From assembly GCA_002371295.1 (NCBI GenBank), contig DFGZ01000051.1, forward strand, positions 1-22,840: a stretch of 22,840 bases of DNA. Direction: 5' to 3'. How positions within the stretch are numbered: position 1 is the first letter of the stretch; every line of letters begins with the position of its first letter. The notes beneath the pieces are model-generated. The model was given only the letters and a program-made list of their open reading frames with translations, was not told the origin of the DNA and ran no database searches. Origin of the DNA: Oribacterium sp. UBA3737 (lineage in GTDB: Bacteria > Bacillota_A > Clostridia > Lachnospirales > Lachnospiraceae). The position numbers were made by a program, and so were the translations under genes. Shown here piece after piece: positions 14,291-21,820 of this stretch.

Positions 14291-15640
14291 ATGGATAAGT
14301 GGAAATTGAATAGTTTCATGTTCGTGGAGAGGATAAGACATGTACTGTGTACCCATCCTGATAAGCGATATGTTTTGGTGCGTTCCAATATCAGGGATTT
14401 TAAGCTCTTAAACCAGATATACGGATTTCAGAAGGGGAATGAGATCCTAAGGTGTATGAAAAAGCTTATCGTGGAGCATGAAAGATGTTTTGAGGTATTT
14501 GACAGGCTTCATGTTGACCAGTTCATTTTTATGATTGAAAAAGAACGGTATGATGAGATGCTGTTTAAGAGGATTGCGGAGGCATGCTCCGAACTGATCG
14601 ATAATGCTGACTTTTGCATGCATTTTCAGCTGGGCATCTATGAGATCAGCGATCCGGATATGGAAGTTCTGTCTATGTGTGACAGAGCCAAGCTTGCCAT
14701 AAAATCCATAAAGATAGACGAGCCCTTTTCCGTGGCATGGTATAACGAATCCATCATGGAAGAGCGTCTTTACAGTAAAAAGATAATCAGTGAATTTGAT
14801 AAAGCTCTTAAAGAAGAGCGTTTTCTGGTTTATCTTCAGCCCCAGGCCAATACTAAGGGTGAGATCATAAGTGCGGAAGCTCTGGCAAGATGGCGCCTTG
14901 ATGATGGCACCGTACTGAGTCCTTCACATTTTATCGATATTCTGGAGGAGTCAGAACTCATTTGGAAACTGGATCTGTATATGTGGGATAAGGCTGCAAA
15001 GCTTTTGAGTCAATGGAAGGTTGATCCTGAGAAGAAAAATCTCAGTCTTTCCGTTAATATCTCACCGAAGGATCTGTACTACCTCGATATAGCTGATATT
15101 ATGGTAGGACTCGTTAAAAAATATGGTATTCCTCCAAGCAAGATGAATATAGAGATAACTGAATACAGTTTTGTAAACAGTCCTGATCTTTATATAGACC
15201 TTATAAAACGACTGCATGACGCAGGTTTTTCCATTGAGATAGATGATTTCGGCAGTGGATACTCATCTCTTACTCTTTTAAAGAACATTCACGCTGATGT
15301 TTTGAAGCTGGACATGGGTTTTCTGCAGGATACCGAAGATCTTATCCGTACGGAGATCATCATTGATTCTGTTATAGAGATGGCGAAGCGTCTTGATATG
15401 CAGGTTATTTCAGAGGGTGTGGAGACCCAGGAGCAGGCAGCATTTCTGAAGATTAATGGCTGCGATTTCTTCCAGGGCTTCTATTTTTCAAGACCGGTTC
15501 CATTGGAAAAATTTGATACGGTTCTTAAAGCGTATAATCTAGAAAGAACCAATAAAAAGAGTATAAGACCCAAGTCGCTGAGGGATCTGGTTCAGGAAAA
15601 TGTGATGCCCAATGGTGTTTACACCAGTTCCATCGCATGA
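14291..15640 (+). CDS. Cyclic-di-GMP phosphodiesterase with degenerate GGDEF and EAL domains
   Basis: This 449-residue protein has no membrane segment or sensor domain. Residues about 8-155 have the GGDEF fold, but the signature is HVDQF (74-78), so it cannot make cyclic di-GMP. It may still bind GTP as a regulator. Residues about 165-415 form an EAL domain that should hydrolyse cyclic di-GMP to pGpG. All key residues are present: EAL at 196-198 with Arg200, Asn256 in SVNIS, Glu288 in IEITE, Asp318-Asp319 in IDDFGSGYSS, Lys339 in VLKLD, Glu375 in EGVET and Gln395 in QGFYFSRP. AAGGA precedes the ATG. It is likely a soluble regulator of motility or surface functions, transcribed alone. Confidence 0.95.
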   Translation: MDKWKLNSFMFVERIRHVLCTHPDKRYVLVRSNIRDFKLLNQIYGFQKGNEILRCMKKLIVEHERCFEVFDRLHVDQFIFMIEKERYDEMLFKRIAEACSELIDNADFCMHFQLGIYEISDPDMEVLSMCDRAKLAIKSIKIDEPFSVAWYNESIMEERLYSKKIISEFDKALKEERFLVYLQPQANTKGEIISAEALARWRLDDGTVLSPSHFIDILEESELIWKLDLYMWDKAAKLLSQWKVDPEKKNLSLSVNISPKDLYYLDIADIMVGLVKKYGIPPSKMNIEITEYSFVNSPDLYIDLIKRLHDAGFSIEIDDFGSGYSSLTLLKNIHADVLKLDMGFLQDTEDLIRTEIIIDSVIEMAKRLDMQVISEGVETQEQAAFLKINGCDFFQGFYFSRPVPLEKFDTVLKAYNLERTNKKSIRPKSLRDLVQENVMPNGVYTSSIA

Positions 15641-15745
15641 ATTTTAATTAAAGATATGATGACATGAGTGTTAAAAGTATTTGACACTCACCGATGATGC
15701 ATAGCAGGCACGCATTCGTGTGCAATGGGCTCTATCATATGCCAT

Positions 15746-15779
15746 AAAAAAAAGGAGAATCGCAGATTTGCGATTCTCC
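15746..15779. terminator. Terminator shared by the barstar and EAL genes
   Basis: The stem GGAGAATCGCA/TGCGATTCTCC (15754-15764 with 15769-15779, 4-base loop) is followed on the minus strand by eight Ts (15746-15753), terminating the barstar transcript. On the plus strand the downstream sequence CTTATTTTATTC is moderately T-rich, so the converging EAL transcript may stop here too. A second hairpin, TGAGTGT/ACACTCA (15665-15671 with 15684-15690), lies closer to the EAL stop but lacks a T-run. Confidence 0.88.
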
Positions 15780-15785
15780 CTTATT

Positions 15786-16193
15786 TTATTCATTTACGTC
15801 CATTTTGTCATAACCGTCACTATCACTGTAGTTGTCGTCAGGATCGGAATAGTCGTCCCCGCTGCCGTCATACTCCGATTCTTCTCCGTTGTCATAATCC
15901 TCCTCGTCTTCATCAGATTCATCATCGGTCGAAAAGTGTACGGAAAAATCAGGTAATTCCACCATAAGATCCTTTAAAGTGTGCTTGAACTTTTTGAAAT
16001 ACTGCGGATCGGTCTCTGCAAATTCCTCAAAGTTCTTTACGATCAGTGTACAATCATCTATCACCTCGCTCAGATCATCATAAAGCGCATCGAGGTTTCT
16101 GCCAAAGTAGTTGGGTACCGGCAATTGATCTTCGATAGCGTCATATAATTCGTCACGATCGGTTACATCTGACAGATCTAGAAAATATTTCAT
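15786..16193 (-). CDS. Barstar-family ribonuclease inhibitor with acidic tail
   Basis: This 135-residue protein aligns with barstar, which blocks barnase by covering its active site. The core (1-87) includes LPVPNYFGRNLDALYDDL, with Asp35 and Asp39 at the same numbers as the barnase-contacting residues of Bacillus barstar. Residues 88-135 are an extra tail built almost only of Asp, Glu, Ser, Tyr and Gly, absent from classical barstar. I start at 16193, where GGAGG is five bases upstream of ATGAAATAT. ATG 16217 has no ribosome binding site. The gene lies 57 bases downstream of a barnase-like gene on the same strand, so it is the immunity or antitoxin partner. It has no signal peptide and should protect the cytoplasm. 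Confidence 0.92.
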   Translation of the reverse strand: MKYFLDLSDVTDRDELYDAIEDQLPVPNYFGRNLDALYDDLSEVIDDCTLIVKNFEEFAETDPQYFKKFKHTLKDLMVELPDFSVHFSTDDESDEDEEDYDNGEESEYDGSGDDYSDPDDNYSDSDGYDKMDVNE

Positions 16194-16250
16194 ATCCTCC
16201 TCCGATTTTTCCGGCATCCATGCCTAAACTTGTGAAAACTGACTTCTATT

Positions 16251-16742
16251 TTATGGGTCGCCATACAGAAGTTCATAGCTTGAATAATGATCCTCCGTAT
16301 AGTAGATAAGTCCGTCGTTCGAGTAAATGATACGCTTCTCTCCTCTTTTCTTTTCATGGAGAGTGCCAATGTCACATTCGTAATATTTTCGTTTCTTTTT
16401 TTCCGGCAGTAGACCTTCACGGTTTAAGAAGCTGTCTCCTCCGATACATTTTCCGTAGGCCACATCATCAAGACCTCCACCCTTCCATCCGAGATCTCTG
16501 GCTTCCTTCTTGGTTATGTAGTTGTAAGGAAGATGATTGAAGGTATGGATATATAGGGCCACATCATCCTTTGAGGAATAGATACCGTCCTCTGTTATCG
16601 TGACGGATGTGCCTGTCTCCTGCTCCTTGAAGGTTTCATCAATATCCGGAGCATGGTTTCCGGTGCATCCGGAAAACGAAGCTACGAACAGTATGCAGTA
16701 AAGTAACAGTAATAATCTGCGAGCTATGTTTTTAATGTTCAT
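16251..16742 (-). CDS. Lipoprotein barnase-like ribonuclease
   Basis: This 163-residue protein is a guanyl-specific ribonuclease of the barnase (microbial RNase/N1-T1) family behind a lipoprotein signal peptide. The signal (1-25) has arginines, a Leu-rich core and an SFSGC lipobox with Cys26. Residues about 58-160 follow barnase closely: YNYITKKEARDLGW with Lys78 (barnase Lys27), GKCIGGDSFLNREGLLP, Glu122 (Glu73), Arg133 (Arg83), Arg137 (Arg87) and His152 (His102) in TEDHY. All catalytic residues are present. The enzyme should be exported and tethered to the outer face of the membrane, or later released. Its inhibitor, barstar, is the next gene. Known barnases are secreted without a lipid anchor, so the lipobox is unusual. 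Confidence 0.92.
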   Translation of the reverse strand: MNIKNIARRLLLLLYCILFVASFSGCTGNHAPDIDETFKEQETGTSVTITEDGIYSSKDDVALYIHTFNHLPYNYITKKEARDLGWKGGGLDDVAYGKCIGGDSFLNREGLLPEKKKRKYYECDIGTLHEKKRGEKRIIYSNDGLIYYTEDHYSSYELLYGDP

Positions 16743-17085
16743 AATTTCTTTCTTTTTGTCCTATTTTGTAAAGGATATTTCAATTTATCTTTTCAAATTA
16801 AAGATCAAAATGAATTATGATGTACTTACATCATTATTTACCGACAATATTCTGAAAAAGATTATAGTTATGTTCTCAGAAAGTTGTCTATTTATATTTT
16901 GTAAAGATGCTGTCATATCATAAGGATACTTTTTCAGTTTCAGTTCAGCGAGTATTGCTATGATTAAATCATGAAACAGAAACTGATCCGATATCGACTT
17001 TTGACACTCACATCATATAATGACGCTTCAGGTATTCATTTACCGCTAATTTGCGTTACATCAAAAGAATTTTAGGAGGTTTACA
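16743..17085 (+). other. Divergent intergenic region between barnase and the wall-binding protein
   Basis: This 343-base AT-rich region serves two diverging genes. TCAGTTTC (16934-16941) and GAAACTGA (16979-16986) form an 8-base inverted repeat, and a 13-base palindrome ATGATTAAATCAT lies between them, giving nested dyads that could bind a regulator. A TATAAT stands near 17015 on the plus strand without a good -35. A hydrophobic open frame from 16726 lacks a ribosome binding site and overlaps the barnase start, so I do not call it. No RNA gene is visible. Confidence 0.35.
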
Positions 17086-18207
17086 ATGTTAAATTTCAAG
17101 AAAATTGCGGTTATTATCGCATCGGCTTCCATGATGGCTGTAATGGCGATTCCATCTTATGCGGCAGATACCAGAACTTCCGTTTCTTCCGTGAAGATCA
17201 ATGTTGCTACGGACCTGTCCATAGGATCGACTTCAAGTGATGTTGAAGTTACCACCAGCTCCACTTTGTACGATGTATACAGTGCTTCAATTACCAATGT
17301 ACCGAGTGATGGCTGGGATGCTGATGACAACCCTAAGGTACAGATCAAGCTGGCTCTGGAAGATGACGATGAGTATAAGTGGAACATTACCAAATCAACA
17401 GTTAATGTAACCGGTGATGCGGGTACCGTCACATCCGTTTCCGGAGGAAGCGGTCATGGTTACCTTACCATAGTCTATACTCTTAACGATCTTGATGAGG
17501 TCTATACTGACTGGGCCGGTTCACTTGATCTGACAATTAACGATGCCGACTGGAAGGAATCAAACGGAATCGCAGACTGGAGTTCTGCGGAAAGTGCAAA
17601 GAAATATGAGGTAAAGCTTTACAGAGGAAGTACACTTCTTACTACTGTCACCACCACCAACAGCTACTACAGCTTCGCCAACTATTTCACACAGGCGGGC
17701 ACATATTCATACAAGGTTCGTGCCATCTACACAAGCTCATATAAGGGATCATGGGTTACATCGGATGATTTTTATGTGACCGAGTCAGAAGCTGCATCCA
17801 TCAAGTCTAGCTATAATGCAAGTGTGAACAGCACAACAAGCTCTTCATCAAGCTCCTATACTTCTTCTCTTACGGGAACCACTGTTTACGGTAGTAATGC
17901 TTATGCCAACTCACCTGTAGATTCAACAGGAGGTCAGTGGATACAGGACCAGAATGGATGGTGGTACAGAAATGCTGACGGTTCATGGACATCAAACGGC
18001 TGGCAGCTTATAAACGGAAAATATTATTTCTTCAGTACAAGCGGTTATATGAAGACAGGATGGATATACTGGAACAACCAGTACTACTATTGCGGATCTG
18101 ACGGAGCCATGCTAACAAATGCCATAACACCTGATGGATATTATGTGAATGCAGCCGGTGTATGGGTATCAAACTATAATCCATATACTCAGACATTTAG
18201 TTACTGA
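17086..18207 (+). CDS. Secreted cell-wall-binding repeat protein
   Basis: This 373-residue exported protein has a signal peptide (1-27, ending SYAA), an N-terminal beta-rich region of unknown family (about 30-155), and a fibronectin-III-like segment (about 160-232). A Ser/Thr-rich linker follows (about 238-280), then choline-binding-type wall repeats (about 284-361). The repeats are recognised by GWWYRNADGSW, GWQLINGKYYFF, TGWIYWNNQYYYC and GYYVNAAGVWV, aromatic/Gly units that bind teichoic acid or related wall polymers in Firmicutes. No enzymatic domain is visible, so it is a surface adhesin or structural protein by inference. TTAGGAGG lies six bases before the ATG, a strong translation signal. 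It is transcribed alone and divergently from the barnase operon. Confidence 0.9.
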   Translation: MLNFKKIAVIIASASMMAVMAIPSYAADTRTSVSSVKINVATDLSIGSTSSDVEVTTSSTLYDVYSASITNVPSDGWDADDNPKVQIKLALEDDDEYKWNITKSTVNVTGDAGTVTSVSGGSGHGYLTIVYTLNDLDEVYTDWAGSLDLTINDADWKESNGIADWSSAESAKKYEVKLYRGSTLLTTVTTTNSYYSFANYFTQAGTYSYKVRAIYTSSYKGSWVTSDDFYVTESEAASIKSSYNASVNSTTSSSSSSYTSSLTGTTVYGSNAYANSPVDSTGGQWIQDQNGWWYRNADGSWTSNGWQLINGKYYFFSTSGYMKTGWIYWNNQYYYCGSDGAMLTNAITPDGYYVNAAGVWVSNYNPYTQTFSY

Positions 18208-18315
18208 GATTGATATGTGTTTAAAGCACTTAAGAATGTTTTTTATTCTAAAAAAAAAGTAAAGCTTCCATATCAACTTTAACGTGCAAGTCATAAATAT
18301 AAATTCTCTATATAG

Positions 18316-18361
18316 GAATCTCCCGGAATTATGAAATTTCCTTCATGATTCCGGGAGATTC
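18316..18361. repeat. 20-base-pair stem hairpin without a T-run
   Basis: Arms 18316-18335 and 18342-18361 pair over 20 positions with one G-U pair and a 6-base loop (core CTCCCGGAAT/ATTCCGGGAG). It lies between two converging genes, so it may end both transcripts, but neither side has the T-run of a normal intrinsic terminator. It could instead protect 3' ends. Confidence 0.7.
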
Positions 18362-18464
18362 TGTATATACCATTATCATTCCGATATTTTGATGTGAGTG
18401 CTTAAGGCATTAACAATCACTTGCAGCGCCACCATACATTCCTGTGCATTGAGTTTACATCATA

Positions 18465-19628
18465 TTATCCCAACAGAAAGTCTGCGTAGCCGAAGTCCCA
18501 CACAGGTGATTCAAAACTGTTGGTCAGGTACTCTTCTATGTCAGAAGCATCGTAGCCTGTAAGTCTCGATATGAGAACAATCGTATTTCTTACACTTTCG
18601 TATGTAAGTGTATGATCCGGAGAACTTACCCATCTAAGGAATAAAGCCTGTAATATAGAAGCATATTCCATCATCATCCATTCGAACTGAAGAACCATAT
18701 CTCTTAGGTCCATATCCGGGATCAGCAGATTTGAGAAGGTCTCTGATACTAGATAGTTTCGGAGCAGTTTTTCATAATCGGATAAGACTTTATTGAAAAG
18801 CTCAGGATCTTCCTGTTCATAGTTGTCAGCAGCATCTCTTAGAGGCTTGAGAAAAGATGTGTAGCGTCCTTCAGCTGCGTAATTCTCAGTTATATCAAGG
18901 AACAGCTCATTCCTTTCTTTTAATGAGTCTTCCTGATTCCTTTCAAGCATCCCTATAGATTTTTTCAGTTTTATAATGGAGTCTGAATCTGTATAATCTT
19001 CTATATCATCTATGGAATTCTTATTATAGATGTCAAGTAGTATAAAAAAGGCTGTGAGAAGATTCGTCCGGTTATCTGATTTTTCATCGGAAAGATGGAA
19101 CATCATAAGATCCCTTGTGAGCCTGAGAATATCCTTTTTTCCGGAGTTTTTCAGATAATCCGTGTCTCTGAAGTCAAGGCCTGTGAAACTAAGGGACTCT
19201 CTTTCATTCCAGCGATCCACGATCTCGGGGCAGCATGAGACAAGGGCTTTTTCGGTACGGTCCGGGAAAACATGGTATTCTCTTGGGAATTCATGGCAGG
19301 TCACCGAAAGCATATCTTCGCCATGCTCTTTTACAAGGCGGCATAGATTATCACAATCCAGGAAAGGACATTTCATATTGGGTAAAAGTCCGATAACATC
19401 AGTATCATCCACTGTTTTTATAAATTTATTCAGGGAGCTGTGTTCGCTGAGTCCGGCTGGTAATCGGTTCTGCTGTTTCAGATCTAATGGAGCTGTTACT
19501 GAACGCCATTTCTTTTTTGTATTCCGGTCTACGGAAATTTTCCACTCCTGACAGCAGGTAAAGGAGCATTCACCGCCTATACAGTGAAAATCATCATAAT
19601 AATCAGGCTTGATTTCTGGTGTTGGCAT
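18465..19628 (-). CDS. FliB-family (flagellin lysine N-methylase-like) protein
   Basis: This 387-residue protein fits the FliB family, named for methylation of lysines in flagellin. The N-terminal cysteine-rich block is diagnostic: Cys16, Cys21 and Cys25-Cys26 in FHCIGGECSFTCCQEWKI, then MKCPFLDCDNLCRL and SVTCHEFPRE, probably binding a metal or iron-sulfur cluster. The C-terminal half is helical and variable. I start at 19628 because GAGAG is five bases upstream and the protein then begins MPTPEIKPDYYDDF, as family members do. ATG 19643 is open but lacks a signal. No flagellin or flagellar gene lies in the window, so the target is uncertain. Related genes are often isolated like this one. 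Confidence 0.88.
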   Translation of the reverse strand: MPTPEIKPDYYDDFHCIGGECSFTCCQEWKISVDRNTKKKWRSVTAPLDLKQQNRLPAGLSEHSSLNKFIKTVDDTDVIGLLPNMKCPFLDCDNLCRLVKEHGEDMLSVTCHEFPREYHVFPDRTEKALVSCCPEIVDRWNERESLSFTGLDFRDTDYLKNSGKKDILRLTRDLMMFHLSDEKSDNRTNLLTAFFILLDIYNKNSIDDIEDYTDSDSIIKLKKSIGMLERNQEDSLKERNELFLDITENYAAEGRYTSFLKPLRDAADNYEQEDPELFNKVLSDYEKLLRNYLVSETFSNLLIPDMDLRDMVLQFEWMMMEYASILQALFLRWVSSPDHTLTYESVRNTIVLISRLTGYDASDIEEYLTNSFESPVWDFGYADFLLG

Positions 19629-19841
19629 AGTACTCTCTTTCATATAAAATAAATAAACTTACATTTTAAAAAAATGTCATAGAATGAACACAAATAAGGA
19701 TTATAAATGTTTCATTGGTATGCCGATATACTAATAATACATGATTTTAAGCACTTATCAGGTCTTTGGTCTTTTGGTTCAAGGACAGGGAGCAGGAACC
19801 TGATGATACTTTAAAAATCTGTGTTTTTCAGGAGGATTAAA

Positions 19842-20903
19842 TTGCTGAGCATTAACATAAAACATATTAAGACAGGATTAATTACCGTACTTTCAACTGC
19901 TGCTATTTCTGCCATGGCAGGAATCACAGGCTATGCCGCTATCCCGCTTGATGATCTCGGGTTCACTGCCACCAATGAGCAGATACAGGCGGTCACATAT
20001 CAGTATAATATGATTCCCGCCTCCATACGTCAGTATTATGAGGACCTGGGGAATAAGATCTATTTTTTTGAGACCACTACTTCCATAAGTGATCTTCTGG
20101 GTGCTTATTCCGGAGAGGAAGGACAACAGGCGAAGATCATACTTACAAACAGGGATTTCGGAGGTGCAGAAGCCATAACACATGAAATGGGTCACTTTTT
20201 TGATGACATCTGTTTTAATGATGAAGGTACATCCGTAAAGACCATGAGATTCAGGGACATAATTTTTTATGTGACTCAGGATGGAAAACGGTACATCTCC
20301 GATACCGATGAGTTTAATCATATTTTCATGTCTGAACGAAAAAATGCGCCTGTTACAAAGTATGAAAAGACCGATGCCAATGAATACTTTGCAGGTTCCT
20401 TCGGACTTTACTGTACAGATCCCGATACCCTTATGACCTATGCACCTTATACCTATGATTATATAGACAGGCTGGTAAGGAACTTCACACAGGTATATCC
20501 TGCTTCAGCGGAGAATACGGCTCTTACTGTCAATATTCCTTCCACCATAGATGAGCTTACAGGTGGAGCCACCAGTTCCGGAATCTTTTTGTCAAACGGA
20601 GGCAGCTCTTCTGTTCAGTTATCCAACTCAGAGTCTGTATCAAGCTTCATAGGCGGTAATATCAGTCAGATATCCGGTACTACAACGGATGGTGTTGCTT
20701 ATACAGGCTATACCAATGTAGACACCTCCACCGAGGCCGGTGCGGCTAATGCTGGTCAGCAGGTACAGAATGCCGCTGCTGCTGCACAGAACGAAGATGG
20801 AACCACAACTGTTGTAAATGAGGATGGTTCGATTACCACCACAACAGTAAAGCATACTGAATACGGAACCATGGTATCTGTAGTAAGAGTTTTTACTAAC
20901 TGA
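19842..20903 (+). CDS. Secreted zinc metalloprotease, anthrax-lethal-factor/PPEP-like
   Basis: This 353-residue exported protein has a signal peptide (about 1-33) and a gluzincin zinc protease domain (about 40-235). The zinc site is HEMGH (His114, Glu115, His118) with a third ligand, Glu181, in NEYFAGSFGLYCTDP. That spacing and the Asn-Glu-x-Phe-Ala context resemble the anthrax lethal factor C-terminal domain and clostridial Pro-Pro endopeptidases (family M34). The remaining 110 residues are Ser/Thr/Gly/Asn/Ala-rich with no anchor motif. The start is TTG at 19842, six bases after AGGAGG. A GTG at 19821 is in frame but would place the ribosome binding site inside the gene. The substrate is unknown. 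It is divergent from the FliB-type gene. Confidence 0.85.
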   Translation: MLSINIKHIKTGLITVLSTAAISAMAGITGYAAIPLDDLGFTATNEQIQAVTYQYNMIPASIRQYYEDLGNKIYFFETTTSISDLLGAYSGEEGQQAKIILTNRDFGGAEAITHEMGHFFDDICFNDEGTSVKTMRFRDIIFYVTQDGKRYISDTDEFNHIFMSERKNAPVTKYEKTDANEYFAGSFGLYCTDPDTLMTYAPYTYDYIDRLVRNFTQVYPASAENTALTVNIPSTIDELTGGATSSGIFLSNGGSSSVQLSNSESVSSFIGGNISQISGTTTDGVAYTGYTNVDTSTEAGAANAGQQVQNAAAAAQNEDGTTTVVNEDGSITTTTVKHTEYGTMVSVVRVFTN

Positions 20904-20919
20904 AACAATATTTCTTATT

Positions 20920-20951
20920 GAGGGTCATAAGTATGACCCTCATTTTTTTTT
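20920..20951 (+). terminator. Terminator of the metalloprotease gene
   Basis: A perfect stem GAGGGTCATA/TATGACCCTC (20920-20929 with 20932-20941) is followed by A and nine Ts (20943-20951). It begins 17 bases after the stop codon. The T-run overlaps the stop codon of the converging zinc-ribbon gene. Confidence 0.93.
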
Positions 20952-21612
20952 ACAGATTTGCAAGTGTCAGTGCTCTTATATCCATGGTAAACATCACACT
21001 TATGATAAGCACTGTGAAGATCACTGTATGTATCAGAGGATATAAAGCCTTTCGATTCATGCCCGGAAGCTGTCTTCTGTCCCAGAGACTCAGTATGGGG
21101 AGAAAATATGTCAAATAAACAAACTTTTCGCTGTAGACAAGCCCCTCCATCATTTCAGGACGCCTGTTAAGTTCCTTTATATCGTGATATCCGAAGAAGA
21201 AAACAAGAGCCTCATAGATGATAAATGTATTTATAAGATTAAAGCTCAGGTTATCTCTCAGTACAAGCAGATGGTATAAAAGAGCCAGGGTACCGGGGAG
21301 AACTGCCTGAAGCCATGCGTACTTCTCTCTTTTTAAAACCTTTATAAAATGATTTTCCGATGAACTACTTACCTGCCGGGACCCGTTCCCGGCATTTTTC
21401 TCATTATCAAATTGAGAACTGCCGGAGGCTGTCTGATGGGCTTTTCTTTTTACGGTGCGTCCGCATCCGGGACAGGAATCAGCATCATCGGGAACCTCAC
21501 TTCCGCAATTCATGCAGACTCTCATTGGCTTGATTTTTATAATAGGTGTATGGCAATCCGGACAATTTCTTGAATCATCCGGTATATTGGAACCGCATTT
21601 AGGACATTTCAT
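20950..21612 (-). CDS. Membrane protein with two N-terminal zinc ribbons
   Basis: I do not recognise a functional family for this 220-residue protein. It begins with two zinc ribbons: Cys3, Cys6, Cys17, Cys20 and Cys33, Cys36, Cys47, Cys50, each of the CPKC/CPDC or CMNC/CPGC type. A polar Ser/Asn-rich linker follows (about 52-85). The C-terminal part (about 97-215) has about four hydrophobic segments, probably membrane helices with the ribbons in the cytoplasm. AGAGG lies seven bases before the ATG. A leader of about 100 bases contains three CATAAGTT motifs and a 12-base stem. Proteins of this layout are common and poorly studied in Lachnospiraceae. Confidence 0.85.
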   Translation of the reverse strand: MKCPKCGSNIPDDSRNCPDCHTPIIKIKPMRVCMNCGSEVPDDADSCPGCGRTVKRKAHQTASGSSQFDNEKNAGNGSRQVSSSSENHFIKVLKREKYAWLQAVLPGTLALLYHLLVLRDNLSFNLINTFIIYEALVFFFGYHDIKELNRRPEMMEGLVYSEKFVYLTYFLPILSLWDRRQLPGMNRKALYPLIHTVIFTVLIISVMFTMDIRALTLANL

Positions 21613-21643
21613 ATATTAACCTCTAAAATTCTTATTTAAGTCA

Positions 21644-21701
21644 CATAAGTTCATTCACTGATTTAAAGGGAATGAACTTATGACTTTTCATGCAACTTAT
21701 G
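21644..21701. repeat. Three CATAAGTT motifs and a 12-base stem upstream of the zinc-ribbon gene
   Basis: CATAAGTT occurs at 21644-21651 on the plus strand and on the minus strand at 21675-21682 and 21694-21701. The first two belong to a perfect 12-base inverted repeat (21645-21656 with 21670-21681). A minus-strand TATAAT (21709-21714) lies just upstream, so the motifs would be in the early transcribed region of the zinc-ribbon gene. They look like operator sites or a leader hairpin. Confidence 0.55.
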
Positions 21702-21739
21702 TCCTCATATTATACACAAATGAATCAATTTTCGTATAT

Positions 21740-21777
21740 AAAAAATCAGGGAACATGTCATCTGACATGTTCCCTGA
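21740..21777 (-). terminator. Terminator of the flavoprotein gene
   Basis: A perfect 15-base stem (21746-21760 with 21763-21777, core AGGGAACATGT/ACATGTTCCCT) is followed on the minus strand by TTTTTTATAT. It lies about 45 bases past the flavoprotein stop codon and ends its transcript. Confidence 0.9.
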
Positions 21778-21820
21778 ATATTTTATCCCTGTGCTTTAAA
21801 TTTGATTAATAAGAACCAGA

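Noticed and set aside
15720..15967. Two plus-strand frames opposite the barstar acidic tail
   Set aside because: They are antisense shadows of the Asp/Ser-rich repeats, in compositionally biased sequence, and cross a terminator.
16726..16923. Hydrophobic 65-codon plus-strand frame upstream of the wall protein
   Set aside because: It overlaps the start of the barnase gene, lacks a ribosome binding site and is made of AT-rich codons typical of intergenic DNA.
15680..17011. Repeated TTTGACACTCAC at 15680-15691 and 17000-17011, and its partial reverse complement at 18391-18400
   Set aside because: The match does not extend beyond 12 bases, and chance 12-base repeats are expected many times in 22 kb. 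The TTGACA and TATAAT at 17001-17020 are also too close to form a promoter together.
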